This document shows, one piece after another, positions 44,429-57,690 of a DNA stretch of 64,000 bases; position 1 is the stretch's first letter, and every line of letters begins with the position of its first letter. The position numbers and the translations under genes were made by a program. Source of the stretch: Sciurus carolinensis (Eukaryota; Chordata; Mammalia; Rodentia; Sciuridae); contig NC_062217.1 in assembly GCF_902686445.1 (NCBI RefSeq), positions 168,731,098-168,795,097 of the forward strand. The letters run 5' to 3'. The notes beneath the pieces were generated by a model that did no database searches, had not been told where the DNA came from, and worked only from the letters and a program-made list of their open reading frames with translations.

Positions 44429-44565
44429 CAATGGCCCTAGAGCAGGGGTCCTCACCCTCAGAATCAGCTGGAGAACAGTTGCACCCTCGAGTTTCTGATT
44501 CAGCACCCCTGGTGGGACTTGGGATTTTGCATTTCTGATAAATTCCCGGATGACATTCATCTGCT
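44429..44565 (+). mobile_element. MER5-type hAT fragment
   Basis: 'gagcaggggtcctcaccctc', 'agaatcagctggagaacag', 'agtttctgattcagcacccc' and 'gggattttgcatttctgata' are in the order of MER5A. Confidence 0.7.
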
Positions 44566-46844
44566 GGGACGGTATCGTGCAAACACTCGGTCAGAACTTG
44601 AACGTGATCACGAGCTGTCTACACCTTCAGAGAGAGGAAACGTCCAAACCCAAAGTGTGCTTTCGAGGGGGTGTGACCAAGGGCAAATTTTACAAGTTGG
44701 CTTTATAAAATTTTCACACTTTTTCAAACTAAGAAGGTAGAAAAGAACCCCAGGAATCACACAAACAGGCATAAACAGGCAAATCCCCATCGGCGTGACT
44801 CGGCCCACCTGAACTCCAACGCGTCCGTGTTTTCCAAAACTCCACCAGAGTCACAGGCCTGAAGAGGCCTATTGGGTGAAGGTCTGCACTGTCCTGCTGG
44901 TTGCTAAACGGTACCTTACGGACACTATTTAGGTGGCACGAAATCCTTAGTCCTGACACCAGATTATTCTCCACAATTTATGCAGGTTGCCCTGAAATTT
45001 AACTCTTTTTGTGATCAGTTTCACAGGACAAGGATACTAGATCATTTTTAACCAGATCATTTTTTTTAACCTGTGTGACACAGTATGCCAGATAAAGAAA
45101 TCATTTCTTTCAGACCTTTAATCTCCTCCGACAGCGAAAGTAGTATTTGCTGAAATAAAAGTACACCTTGGCAGAAATGCGATGCTAATCCTCTTAGTTT
45201 TAATGGTTTGGAAATGGTTGGTGCAAGAAGGTAAACATTGTAGTTGATTAACAGGAAGGAAGTCAATTGTCCATGTAGCCACCGCTCTGGGCCGTACTGT
45301 ACAATGGTGCTTTCTCTTTATAAACCCCAAGCAAGGTCTCTCTCCATTTTAATGTTCTTACTTGAAAAGTGATCTCCTAGCACCAAGCAACTCCCGAGTG
45401 TTTGATTCCATTACCCCAAAAAGCAGGCGGTACACATTTCAAAACGACGTCCAACAAATCCCACTGATAACCAGTGTCACATCAATGGCTTATCAGGCCT
45501 GTTTTTTTATTGAAAATAGTCAGATATAATGAGGTGCTTCACATTTAAAAGTCTTAAATCTTTGGAAGCTCCAGGCCTAGATGGTTTTGATATTGGCTTA
45601 TTAAACTTGCACCAGGAGAGAAAGCGGGGGTGGATGGGTGGATGTGAGCAGAGGAAGAAAACCCAGAGCAGAGAGGAGGGAGCTTTGGGGGAGCAGGACT
45701 TAACCCCGCGGTGGCCAGGGTGAAAGGGCGGGCTCGCGGATGGCAGCTTCTGCTGGCATCTCCCGGGGGAGGACGCTGCTAAAGAGGCCTCATGGGCTTT
45801 CGAGCATCTAGTGTCCAGCTGCCTCTTAGAATCGTCCTTGACATTTTTGCAGTCTCCTTTGCAGTGACAAGCTTGGCGCTTGGTGACTTTCAGGAACTCA
45901 CCGTCCACTTAAACTGAGCCCTGGGTGAAGAAGACCTCGGGCCCACGTCGGTCAGCACTGCCGAGTGAGAAAGAAAGGGCCTTCCCAGCAGCTGAACCTC
46001 TGCAGCACCTGGTGTCAGGGCGCCCTGGCCGTTGCTGCCCATGGGACTCTGGTCTCGATCCTGCCAAGTCAGGACTGGCCTGTTTCACAGCTGAGGAGGG
46101 AGGTTCCATGGGGCTGAGAAAAGTGTCCTGGTTAGAACCAACCAGTGACTCTCAAAGCATCCTGCCCAGCCAACCCCGTCCCTGTCACCTGGGAGCACAG
46201 GTTCCACAGAGACCGGCTACATCAGAATCCCTGGGGTGGAGGTGCAGCAATGACCACATGGCCGTCTCTCCAGGGGACGCCGAGGTGCCCGCCGATGGCC
46301 GAGCAGGGCAGAAGCACTATTTCCAACAGAGGGTGGTAGGAGCTGACAGTGGAACTGGAAGAAGCAGACAGGACTCTGATGTCAGCGGTCACGGGTCAAG
46401 GCTGGCGAGGTCAAGGGTCCATCCTGCTGGGCGGGCTGCGGCTGTGAGGCGAGAGGTCAGCCCGCCGGGCAGGATGGAGAACGCCCAGGACCTGCGCCAT
46501 GAGGAGTCCCTCCTTCTCGCAGGGCCTCCCAGCCCGGAGCGCCCTCTCTGAGTGGGTCCCAGAGGAGACGCGACCCTGAGGACAATTCTGAGGTCCATGG
46601 GTGCCCTGGAAAGAGCCGCGCCATGCAGCTCCCGTCTCAGTGACAGTTCCCTACAGTCTCTGTGACCCGAGCACCGCTGGGTCTTAACTGATCGTCGACC
46701 TGCCGAGAGGGGCTCAGCAGAAGCCTGGCCCCCAAGCCCACTGCCCCTGCTTACTTCCCAGCAGCCAGTTCTCCCATCACTCCAAGGGCTTGGCCTGATG
46801 TCACCTCGGTCCCATCAGCTCCCTAGCTTGCCAATCAGGTGTGA
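44566..46844. other. Mostly unique DNA, candidate conserved patch
   Basis: 44,980-45,540 is AT-rich without repeat signature and could be conserved non-coding DNA. A weak MER5-like piece lies near 46,140-46,260. No gene recognised. Confidence 0.35.
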
Positions 46845-47622
46845 ACTTCTACCGATTTTGTAGTAAATTTCCCCCCCCCCCAAGGTTCTGAAAGATGATT
46901 GACTTCTTCCCAAGCTCAGATCCTGGAAAAGAACCAAAAACTTAGGTTCCATAAAACCGGAAGGCTCTCCCCTCATCCAGGAGAGCACGCCACCCCAGCA
47001 GCTGAGGAACTCGTGCCTCGGATGCCCGGCCAGCCTTCAGCTTGACAGGTTCAATGGGCGATGTTTTCAAACAAAACCGTAAAATAGAAATAAGCAAAGC
47101 ACAGGTCGCCCGGCCCCGCCTGCAGGAACCTCGAGGTGGGATAAGATTTTGCCTCCACATGGCTTCTCTGGCTCACCGCGTGTCCTTAGGCTGGAAGCCG
47201 GGCTTGTTCATCTGTGGCGCGTGGCACTCCAGCTGGGACCCGGTGTTCGGAACCTGGTGATTGGATGTTGCATGTGCAGAGGCTCCCTCCATGCCATCGA
47301 CGGTTATTTAAGACTAGCGCCCAGATGAACCTGACGCGGAAGTGCCAATGGTGGAGACCGTGGGACTCGGGAAAGCTTTGCAACTGCCAGGCCTGTCGGA
47401 AGCCCTGCCTTTGCCACTTAGCCGCTGTGTGACCGTGTGGCAAGTGCTTTGCCCCTCTGAGCCCTCTGGGATCAGGAGTCAGATGCCACCCTTAAACACA
47501 CCAGGTTGTTAATGGGCCAGAAAAGCCAACACTCGTGTCCCCTGTCCCTGTGTCTGAATCAAGCTTCTCTAAGGTCTGACTTCCTTCTCAGGTGCTCGTC
47601 CCCATTGTACCTCCAGATTAAA
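46845..47622 (-). repeat. Inverted duplication, arm B
   Basis: Reverse complement of 35,852-36,635. Small differences include changes in the tract before GAGAGCCTTCCGG and a shorter G/C run (46,870-46,881). The match stops abruptly at both ends. Confidence 0.95.
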
Positions 47623-50550
47623 CCCAGACAGCATCACACCCAAACCCAAACCCACACCAGAGCCTGTGTCTCTTCCCGTGCTCCCTGGGGTCTTCCCTAC
47701 AGGAAGAGGACAGGGAGCAGCAGGCAAGGGCGCTGGGCTCCGGTCCCCACTCTGTCCCTGCTGTGACACCTCCCCACGTCCCCTCACTGCCGCGAGGATC
47801 AGGAGAGCTGATCGGGCGGACGCTCGCAGGGTGGGATTCAGTCTCAGGCAGAGCAAGGAGACCAGCCTCAGGCCTCCAGTTGGAGAGCAGGGGCCTCCAG
47901 CGCTGGAGCAGGGAGTGACCAGGAGGAAAGGTTCGACTCCGCTTCAGGTGAAGGGTGCTTAGCCCTCGTGGGGTGACCGACCGTGCTGGTCATCCTAGGG
48001 CTTTTCTGTTTTAGCAACTAAAGTCCCAGAAACACCACCAGTATTGACCACTCTGACTCAAAGCCCAACTCAGTCCTTTATTATCATGTGACCAAACTCT
48101 CGAGGACTTGATTCTGATGTCTGTACAGTGGAGGTGTTAGCAATAATAATGATAATAAAACAGCAGGCCCTTCGCACTCTCTAATCACTACCTCTGGGCA
48201 GCCTGAGGCCTCCCTCCCCAGCCTCCCTCCCCAGCCTCCCTGCATTCCCCAGACGGTGGTCTCGTCTGGACCAGGCATGGAGCCGGCTTCCAAGGACCCG
48301 CTTCAGTGCCCGGAGCTCCTCCAGGGAGGGCCACACCTCTTGTGCTTTGCGTCGCTGTCCAGCAATGCGTGCACCACGTACTCCGCATTAGTCACAATGC
48401 CAGTTACCCCTCTGCCACCAGAACGGCACGACGCAAGTTCACCTGGATTCTCGAAGAACCAAGCGCGTCGGCCAGCACTGGATCGGTGGGCTCATTTCCT
48501 CAGGGCTCCACCCCAGTGGGGGTGCACAGAGCAGTAAGACCTTCGTGCTCGCTGAGGCATGGAGGGAGGTCAACTGACGTGCCCAAGGTCACAGCCAGAA
48601 GGTCAGGGAGCCGGGATCCAAGACTGGGAGAACTTGGTGGCACAAGACCTGGGCTGACTCACTCGGTCGCCACCAGGACACTTTTCAGGGAGCCCACGGG
48701 TTCCTGGAGAAGCCCCCTGGCGTCCAGTGGTCTCCCCCACCTTCCGCAGTAAAAACTCAGTCTCTGCTGGCCACCGCCTCTCCCCGGCCTGCAGACCCAG
48801 TGAGCCCCTAGTGCGGGCGGCGGGGGCTGCTGCAGGACCTGGGTCAGTGATCCCACGGTGCAGGGAGAGCCCCGAGACCGTCCCCCATCAATGCTCTTGT
48901 TGACTTGGTGCTCCCGCAGGGCGGCTGTGCCACTCTCGAGCCTCGAACGTGGGACGATCACAGGGGTAGGGGAGAATCACAGGCGGTGGAGGCTTCGGGG
49001 TTGCTCCAGAGAAAGGTCCTGTTTCAGTTCTAGAGTTTGTGAAAATGGCCTGCGGTTCACAGTGGGTCCCACCAGCTCTCCAGGCTCCGTCCTCCCGCCG
49101 GCCTCGCCCACACACACTCATGGCGGCTCGGGTACTGACTGCAGCCGGCGGCTCCCACGGGGACTTCTGGAGTCCTGAAATCACAGCCACCGAGCCTTCC
49201 TGGTTGAGGTCGAGGCCGGGGCATGTCTCTGTGGCTCATGCAGGCTGCCTCCTTGGGCAGGCGCACAGGGAGCCAGTGGGAAGGGACTGGACCCGGCTAG
49301 GGGCACATCCTTGGTGCACTGGCTGCGTGGCACCAGGCACGTGGCTTCAGCTCTCTGAGCGACACTGTCCTCACCTGTAAGCTGGGGCTGTGGTTCTCTT
49401 TGCATTAGAGGATTCTCATGAGGACGGGCAAGGTGGCACCTTTGGACCGTAGTCAAGTGGACGTGCTTGTGTCCGGACCCGCACATCAGCGCCCGGCTGC
49501 CTGGGTGCTGGGCGTGGTCCACAAGCACTCCACTTCTGAGAGTGATGGACGCTCCATGTGACAATAAGCAGAGTGGGTGGAGGCGAGGGCAGGGCCGGCT
49601 GTCAGGCCTCGTCTGAGAAGAGATATTGGAGCAGAGGGTGAGGGGCGAGTCTTGCTGTGTACAGAGGGAGAGCATTCCAGGCAGAGGGCACAGCAGGGGC
49701 AAAGGTCCTGTGGTGGAAAGGAGCTTGGCATGTTCCAGGAGCATCGAGCTAGCCTCATGCCTGGAGCCCAGAGAGCCAGGGAGAGAGGGAGCCATGGACT
49801 TGGAGAAGGGCCGGGGCCACCGTGCAGGTCACGGTAGGGAGTGTGGGTGGTACTGTAGGCGGGAGAGTTTGGGAAGCCACCGCAGGCTTGGAGCACAAGA
49901 CTGAATTGAGCTGGTTTGGGTTTTTCAAGGTCGCGAGGTTAATCCAAGGGCAGAGGCAGAAAGAGGGTGTTCAGGGCGGCCGCCGGGCAGCCGCTCACGC
50001 TCTGCTTCCCGCCCCCAGGAGGCTCGCTGGGTTCCAGGCGCTTCCTTCTGCCTCCGCTCTGCTTAGCCATGGTGACGGCCCGCTGCCCTTTCCGAGGTGC
50101 CGTGTGCACCCAGCGTGGTGCCCGGCTGTAGCCCACGCTTGCTGGAGTCCTGCCAGCTCTGAGCCGTGGGCGGTGCCAGGCTCCCATCCTCAGACAGGCG
50201 GCTCCGAGAGGAACAGTGCCTCAGCCGCGTCACACAGCTCACGGTGGCGACTGAGCCTGGATCCCAGGGCTCACTGACCCCGAGCCCTTCCGCAGTCCCG
50301 ATGCTCACCCCCAAACCCGGGAGGCCCCCAGGCAGAGCCACACCCAGCCCCGTACCCTCACAGCGTGGTCTCCGCCAACCGACCCACCCTGTGAACACAC
50401 CCCCGTCAACGCTTAACCCTGGGCCGAGTGATGGACAATGGTGGCACTTGCTACCGAGGACATTCCAGCATATGTCCACCACCTTCCTCAGCATCCTCCC
50501 CAACATCTTATGCCCGCCACACATTGAGCATCAACCACACTGAGGCAGCT
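47623..50550. other. Unique GC-rich DNA, no gene seen
   Basis: Small MIR-like pieces near 48,560-48,620 (minus) and 49,310-49,430 (plus), and a CCTCCCTCCCCAG tandem at 48,208-48,241. Long open frames overlap on both strands without domains. Confidence 0.4.
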
Positions 50551-50551
50551 A

Positions 50552-50668
50552 TTATTTCCTCATATTTTATAGATGATGAAAAAGATTCAGAGAGGTTGAT
50601 TAATTTGCCTGAGGTCACACAGATAAGAAGTGGCAGTACCAAGATTCAGAACCAAGCCCGTCTATTCA
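50552..50668 (-). repeat. MIR, minus strand
   Basis: 'cctcatattttatagatgat', 'cagagaggttgattaatttg' and 'gaggtcacacagataagaag' are the reverse MIR core. Confidence 0.8.
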
Positions 50669-53312
50669 TGCAAAGGGAATATTCCCATGAAAAATGCCTT
50701 CAAGAACCCATGGCACCCCAATTCCATCCCCCAGCCCATGTTTCCTCCTGGCTTTGGGTATTGGGAATCTGATCGGAGAGCCCAGGGGACGGGGCATGTG
50801 ATGACTTGGGTATATTAAAATCTTCCTTTGGGAACATGAGCAAATGCCTCCTGGTCCCTGAGGACCAGCCCTCCCCTCAGCCTCTGCTTAGAAGGCAGCC
50901 TGGTTGCTCTGGGCGCCGTCCTGATTCGCAGTCCGGGCGCGAGCCAGGAGCGGTTCCCCTTGACTGCCCCGGAGTTACAGAGAGGCTGTGCTTGGGTCTG
51001 GTTAACCTAATGTGCACGATAAAAATTTTTATTAAAAAAGGAAGAAGAAGCTGAGGGGACGGCAATCGGCCATGGAAGGGCATTATTTTTTATTGGAATT
51101 AGAATTCCTTTATTTAAAAAACACATAAACCCTCAATTTTCTTTCTATCACTTGGCTTAGCCGCCCGTGGAAAGTCCTGAGGGCGATTTCGATATTGGCG
51201 AGGAGAAGAGCCCCGGGCTGGCTCGCTTCTCCCAAGCTCTCCATCAAAGGGACTCCAGCTGTAGGCGCAGCAGACTTGGGAGCCCGTGGGCCTCCTGCGG
51301 GGGCCCTGGGCTGCCCCCAGACCTGAGCCCGAGGAATCTCCTGAGCGGCCTGCATTCTTAGCCACGTGCCCGGAGGCTTTGCAGAGACCCGGGTACTGTC
51401 CTGGGCACAGGGAATGCAGCACACAAGACCGATGTGCCCAGAGCCACGAGCTGGGAGCGCTGGTCTCAGGACGCAGAGCTGTGGGACTCCAGGGCCTGAG
51501 CTCCGGCGGCTGCACCGAGCCTCTGCCCAAGAGCAAGGCAAGGGTTTCAGACGAAGGCGACGTGACGCCAGGGGCAACCTCCCGCCTCTCCGCTCGATCC
51601 GAGCAAGTTTCCACGGGCAGTCAAAGCAGTGAGCAGGGCCCCTGGCGTTTGTCAGAGGCTAGTCTCAGGCCAGGTGTGCCGCACCGAGTCCGGTGGCCTA
51701 GGGGGTGTTTTGCAGAGGGGCTGCCAAGGTGGCGCAATGTGCCCCATGCCCAGCTGGCGAGCGTGGAGCTGGGTTTGCAGCAGAACCAGAGCAGACGGGC
51801 TGCCTCCCGCGGCTGAGCCCCGAGCTCCTGCCGCCCTGCGTTGGACCTGCCTGAAATCGTAGCTGGGCCAGTCTCTCCCCTGCACAGCCACCTGGTGGGG
51901 GCAGGAGCTGGTGCCGGTCCCCATTCTGCTTGTCCCCGTCTCTGGTCAGAGTGCCCGGAAGTCCCTCTCCCTCCAACCTGGGAGGGGTGTCCACATTCAC
52001 CTCGAGGACTGACAATAAAGCCACCTCTCCACCTGCTTGTGGCCCAGCTGTGCTGGTGGCTTGTCCTGCACTGGTGCCCACTGACTGCCCACTGCAGTGC
52101 TGCCCAGGCTGGCATCAGGGACCCAGAGAACTTCGCAGAAAAGCACCTGGTGGGAGTTCTGGAGCCGAGGTGCAGAGGGAGGAGGAGAGCTGGACGGGGC
52201 AGGAAGGGAGCCGTGCGGCACTGGGCCGGCTTGTGCTGGCCTCGGTGTGCGAACCCGTGCTGTTGCCTCGGGCTCAGGGTCAGGGTTGGGCTGTGACCAG
52301 GCGAGCGGGCTCCGGGTCCCCAGAGACACTGACAAGCCTCCCCTGCCAGAGGCTTCTTTGACGGAGGAGGAAAAGGGGCCAAGGACTGTTTTGTCTTTGT
52401 AACTGGACGGATTCACCACCCTGTCGGGGCCCACGACACCGCCAGCCCTTCTGGAGGCAGAGAGGCTAGCGTATCCAGACCTTGGGAGAGTCCTTGGAAG
52501 ACCAGCCACGTCCTGAGCACTGGAACAGGCGAGGCCCCTGCAGCTGCCGGTACCCAGGCCCCGGACAGGTTCCCCTCTGCTCTGCAAGCCTCCCTCTGTT
52601 GGGGGGTCGTGCACAGAGTCCCGGCTCCCACTCACTCTGGGCAAGTGGGAGTCACACTTCTGAGACGTTCCAAGAACCCTGGTCCACCGTGAGAATTCCC
52701 GCCTGGCTTCCAGGGCCTGGGCTCTGCAGGGGTCTGCCCTGCCCTCCACACCCCCAACGGGCGACGTCTCGGGTCTCTGAGCATCTAGGCTTGCTGACTG
52801 CTGAGCACAGGGCACCTCGGGGGACCAGGTCCCCAGGTTCCAGAGCATCCCTTAGAGAACCATTTTGCTCCTGCGTGACCCCACCCCCTCCGAAGGCCAG
52901 CCTTGATCTGCTCAGGAGGGTAGGTCCCCTCACCGAGCCCCTTTCCTCGAGATCCCCCCTCTTAAAATCTCCACCACTTCACCCCCACCCCCACTGGGGA
53001 CCAAGCCTCCAGCACAAGGACCCTTGAGGGACAAACCACACCCACCCCTCGCGAGCCCCAAGGGGGTCCTCCGGGGCTCCATCTAGTCCCCATTCACCTG
53101 CAGCTACCCAGCCTGCTTCCAGTGTTCACCCTAAGTTGTCACCGGGAGTCCTGGAGGAAATGGGATCTGGGGCAGTGACTTCCTTCATGGGGCTGAAGCC
53201 AGAATTGGGGACAGGCAGTTAGTGTAGAAATAGGGGATCGGGTCAAATGGAGGAAATGGAGGCCATGAAGCCATCTGCCTCTGGAAGCTGGAGACTGCCC
53301 CTGGGAGGATGG
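50669..53312. other. Unique DNA, no gene seen
   Basis: 51,000-51,160 is AT-rich (candidate conserved patch). 51,160-53,300 is GC-rich with many overlapping frames, the longest 283 codons in reverse (51,997-52,848), none with a recognised domain. Confidence 0.4.
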
Positions 53313-53702
53313 GATGTCAAGGATCCCCGGAGCTCATTGGTTACCGAATTTCCCTGCCCTTATCAAGGACTGCAAGCAAGGAGCTGCTAATGAATGCCCT
53401 GGGCCCTGCCTGGCTGAATCACCTTGACCCTCCCCCTGCCCCAGCCGCTTCTCACTTTTTACATCTCAACTGCAAACCCAGGCCTAGTCACACAGGCAGG
53501 AAGGAGAGATGGGGGGGGGGGGGAACTGGAGAACAAGAGACCTTAAGCTATAAAAGATGTAGGGTGCGCTCACTTCTTGGGACTTTAGAACATCAGCCAT
53601 GGCCCCCTTCTTCCTGCCGGGAGAAGTCTGTATTATTACCTTTAAATAAAACCTGCTTAATCTGCTTGCCTTGGCTGCTTCTCTAGTGTTCAATCTTCAA
53701 CA
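53313..53702 (+). mobile_element. Possible old ERV solo LTR
   Basis: TG...CA ends are possible. TATAAAAG at 53,549-53,556 and AATAAA at 53,645-53,650 are spaced like an LTR promoter and poly-A signal. No target duplication found. A G-run lies at about 53,510-53,523. Confidence 0.35.
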
Positions 53703-54953
53703 TTAGAGGGAGCAGAACTCGTCACCGGCAAATGGCGGTATCAGGGCCTCTTTGGGACAGGCTGGGGCTTTGGCCTGGACTCTTGACAGGTACAAGATTC
53801 GAAGCGGGAGGCAGTGGTGGGACATGCAGCCGCCGGGCAGAAAGCAGGTTCTCCTGCTGGACGGTGGCTCAGCGCGGCCCCCCTGACCTCCAGCCCTGGG
53901 AAGGGACGGGAGCCCTCGGTCCCGGGGCCAGCTTCACCTGTCCCCATGGGGGGGTAGGCGGGGTGTGCTTCACAGAGGGAGGGGCTCCTGTGTCTCATCC
54001 TGCAGAAGAGCAGGCTTCGCTGACCCTTGGCATCTCGGGAGCAGGCCGGCGCTGGGAGCGGGGGCGGTGGAGGGGGTCCGGAGGGTGCTGGTCTGGGGCC
54101 TGGGAAGGGACAGACCTGACCAGGGCTCCGCCGCCCAGCTCTCTCCAGCTCCCTCATCAGCTGCAAGAGCACGGGCCCTGGCTCCCTCCTCCTCTCCCAC
54201 GGTGCTCCCGCACTGCCACCCGGGTGCTCAGAAAGCCTCACCAGAGCCACCACCCAGTAAAGGGGCGAAGCAAAAACCAAAACTGCCATTTCAGCCGCAG
54301 CACCGTGTTTTCATGGGGATGTTGTGAGAAGGAGCCGGAACCCCAGCAGCTGGGAGCCCCAGGCCGACTCCCTCCCCAGGACGTGGAGGCTGGGCGTCAC
54401 AGGGTCACCAGAGGTGGGGCTGGGCTTCAGGTTGAGGGCCGGGAAGAGGCTCCCGCTCGCCGTTACCGCGTAGCACTGTAAAGCCACCGAGCTCAGAGAT
54501 GTCACCTGTATTCTTAGCCACCAGGGGTAAACGCACCAGCAATCCATCCTTACCCTGCAGTGAATAATGCCCTTCAGTTTTTACGGGATTAGCGGAGCTG
54601 GAAAGCTGACTTCCCTCGTCCTGCCCTGGTTGTCACAGCTGATGTGACAAGAACGGGGTAAGGCACGGCCAGGTGACATTTGTATACCCATTGTAGACCA
54701 TGCTTTCTCTGCTGATAAAACATCAGACGGCTTCTCATGCGACCCCGGCTGCGCTGGTCAGAGGCTCCCGAGGACAGGCTCCTCCTGTCTCCATCTCACA
54801 GGGGCGGAAGCGGGGCTCCCAGGGGCTGGGGCCTTTCCCAGGCTCGCGTGGCCAGAACAGCTGGGGCCCGAACAGTCCAGCCTCCCGTCCCTCTTCCCTC
54901 GGGATCCTGATCTTGTCCTGGGGCTGCACAGGTGCATTCAAGTTTTCTCAAAG
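53703..54953. other. Unique GC-rich DNA, no gene seen
   Basis: A 249-codon open frame (53,732-54,481) has no recognised domain and overlaps a reverse frame. Treated as chance. Confidence 0.4.
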
Positions 54954-55785
54954 TGGAGGCCCTCGGAGGTGCCCCGGAGGAGGCCCTCAGAGGTGCCCAG
55001 GCGGAGGCCCTCAGAGATGCCCCGGAGGAGGCCCTCAGAGGTGCCCAGGAGGAGGCCCTCAGAGATGCCCCGGAGGAGGCCCTCAGAGGTGCCCAGGCGG
55101 AGGCCCTCAGAGTGCCCAGGAGGAGGCCCTCAGAGTGCCCAGGTAGAGGCCCTCAGAGGTGCCCAGGGGGAGGCCCTCAGAGGTGCCCAGGAGGAGGCCC
55201 TCAGAGTGCCCAGGAGGAGGCCCTCAGAGGTGCCCAGGAGGAGGCCCTCAGAGTGCCGAGGAGGAGGCCCTCAGAGTGCCCAGGTAGAGGCCCTCAGAGG
55301 TGCCCAGGGGAGGCCCTCAGAGATGCCCAGGAGGAGGCCCTCAGAGGTGCCCAGGCGGAGGCCCTCAGAGTGCCCAGGAGGAGGCCCTCAGAGTGCCCAG
55401 GTAGAGGCCCTCAGAGGTGCCCAGGTGGAGGCCCTCAGAGATGCCCAGGGGGAGGCCCTCAGAGGTGCCCAGGGGGAGGCCCTCAGAGGTGCCCAGGCGG
55501 AGGCCCTCAGAGTGCCCAGGAGGAGGCCCTCAGAGGTGCCCAGGCGGAGGCCCTCAGAGTGCCCAGGAGGAGGCCCTCAGAGTGCCCAGGTAGAGGCCCT
55601 CAGAGGTGCCCAGGTGGAGGCCCTCAGAGATGCCCAGGAGGAGGCCCTCAGAGGTGCCCAGGGGGAGGCCCTCGGAGGTGCCCAGGCGGAGGCCCTCGGA
55701 GGTGCCCAGGTGGAGGCCCTCAGAGTGCCCAGGCGGAGGCCCTCAGAGTGCCCAGGGGGAGGCCCTCGGAGGTGCCCAGGCGGGA
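54954..55785 (+). repeat. 24-bp minisatellite (about 35 units)
   Basis: Units of the form GAGGTGCCCAGGMGGAGGCCCTCA, with 23-base variants lacking one G and variable third-block bases. Units of 24 bp keep a frame open while 23-bp variants shift it, which is why two long frames of PSE/ALRGAQ-type repeats run through it. No coding evidence. Confidence 0.95.
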
Positions 55786-57100
55786 GCAGAGGAGCAGGCA
55801 CAGGCCTCGCAGGTGCCGGGCCTCCGTAGTCTCCGAGGACTGTGCCCTGAGAGGCTCTGTGACAATTCCTGCCCGTGGAGAAGGAGGCCCTGGGCCTCGG
55901 GCGACCGGTGGCTTCACCGCGGTGGTGGAACTGAGCCAGGCAAGGCCCACACAGCCCTGGCCACGGGGTCAGGCTCGGCCATGGAGCTCCGAGCCCACTG
56001 TCTTCCCAGGTCACAGCTGAGGCCCCAGCTCAGCCGCGCTACGGGGTCAGGTGGGGCTTCGCCTTGCTGAGGGCCAGGGCAGGGCCTGACACCTGGGCTT
56101 GCCAAGAAATGTCCCCGCTGCAGGGGCTGCTGCAGCCACGCTGGAGCCAGAGTTCCCTCAGGACTCCTGCGCTCGCCCAGCCGCTCGCAGCCGGATGAGT
56201 GAGGAGACGCGCCACAGACTGGAGGAAGGAGGCGGAGGCTGCAGGCCTCGGGAGGCTGAGCTGGCCGCAGGGGTGAGGAGCCAGGAGCACGGGCAGCAGG
56301 GCCGCCTGTCCAGGCGTCCTGGGAGGGGGCGTGAGAGCCAGGGACCTATGGGTTCTGCTGGGTCCTCCCTCCACCCATCAGGGGCCACTGGAGATGCTTC
56401 CGGGCCCCGGTCAGCTGTCCCTTTAGCCTAAGTGCAGGCATGGATCTTTTCTGGGGTGCCCGCCCAGGAATGGGCAGAATCTGACAAAGTGGGCAGGGAC
56501 CCTTCAAGCCAGGACCAGGCTGGGTTCAGTGCCGACCCAGCAGCAGCGCGGCCAGGTGTCTTTGGTGGGGAAAGGCTGCCCCCTGGTGTTACCCAGGGGC
56601 ACTGCATGTGACCAGGACTCAAGACAGGGATGATGTGAGGTGACCCGGCACTTTGAAGCATCTCATGGTAGGGATGAGGAAACCGAGGCCCACGGTGCAC
56701 CCAGGGCCCCGAGTCGGTCAGGTTTTGAATGAGAGGTGGTATTTGCAGGAGGAAAGTAAAGAAGAAAAATTTCACCTGCTCTATTGAACACAGACTCTAG
56801 GGAACGGATGACGGTGAGCGAGCTCTAAAGTGAGCTCACCCCAGGTCCAGAGCCCAGGGGTCACGTCTCTTCCCAACTCTGCGTCCAGTGACGTCACGCT
56901 GGTGGCTTGAAATCAGTTACGTTGGAAGTATTTACATGTGGAATTCAGCAAATGCAACCCGGACCAGCCCCTGGAGATCTGGGTCTCAAACATCTGCCAA
57001 CACACCACTGCCCAGGGGCCCTTCCGAGATCCTCAGAGCTAGGGCTGGTTGGAAAAGCATATGAGCTCACTGAGCCTCAGTTTCTGTATCTGTAAAATGG
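55786..57100. other. Unique GC-rich DNA, no gene seen
   Basis: A MIR-like core is at about 57,060-57,110. Nothing else recognised. Confidence 0.4.
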
Positions 57101-57104
57101 AACA

Positions 57105-57235
57105 CACCAGTTCAACAAGTATCCCGTGCCAGGCACTATCCAAGGCACTGGAGACACGGGTACAGTACAAACAAGATAAAAGTCCCACATTTGTGAAGCT
57201 TGTATTCTGGTAGGGAGACAAACGAGGGACTCATA
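57105..57235 (+). repeat. Old mammalian interspersed repeat
   Basis: 'gtgccaggcactatccaagg', 'gaagcttgtattctggtagg' and 'gagacaaacgagg' match the pattern of the repeat at 28,556-28,745. Confidence 0.55.
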
Positions 57236-57616
57236 ATAGGTCATGGCCAAAGATGACCAAGCCACATGAAAAAGGAGTGGTGGTATATGTGGGACCGGAG
57301 AGGGGCCGGGCACCTGAGCAGGTCCTGAGGAAGTGCTGGGCTGAGCCATGGAGGGGAGCCGCTCCGGGGCAGTTGCCCAGCCAGAGGGGACACAGGGAAG
57401 AAGACTGCAGGGGGCGCATGCAGAGGCTCCTCCCCAGAAGCCAGCTTTCCTGGTTAAGGCTGTGGAGGGGGTGGGAGATGAGGTCCCAGAGGTGAGTGGA
57501 GGGGTGCAGGAGGACCTGGCACTTCTGTCTCACGTGGGGAGCCCCAGGGGGTCGTGCAGAGGGGCTGCTCAGGACTGAGGGGTCACTTAACGGGCTCTTC
57601 CTGAGCTCTTCATTGC

Positions 57617-57690
57617 TGAGGGGTGGGGGGGTGGGGAGGCTGGGTGGGGAGGCCAAGTGGGGAGGCCAGGAGGGGAGGCTGGGTGGGGCC
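57617..57690 (+). repeat. G-rich tandem repeat
   Basis: Imperfect units around GTGGGGAGGC; quadruplex-capable on the + strand. Confidence 0.7.

Noticed and set aside
35852..47622. The two inverted arms as terminal inverted repeats of a giant transposon
   Set aside because: The arms contain a MIR and ordinary DNA, have no transposon ends or target duplication, and enclose no transposase.
51997..52848. 283-codon reverse open frame as a host gene
   Set aside because: It lies in GC-rich DNA where several frames on both strands are open at once; no domain, and composition is non-coding.
54932..56020. Long repeat-peptide open frames (362 and 286 codons)
   Set aside because: They are a by-product of a 24-bp minisatellite; two frames are open together and there is no start context, splice site or domain.
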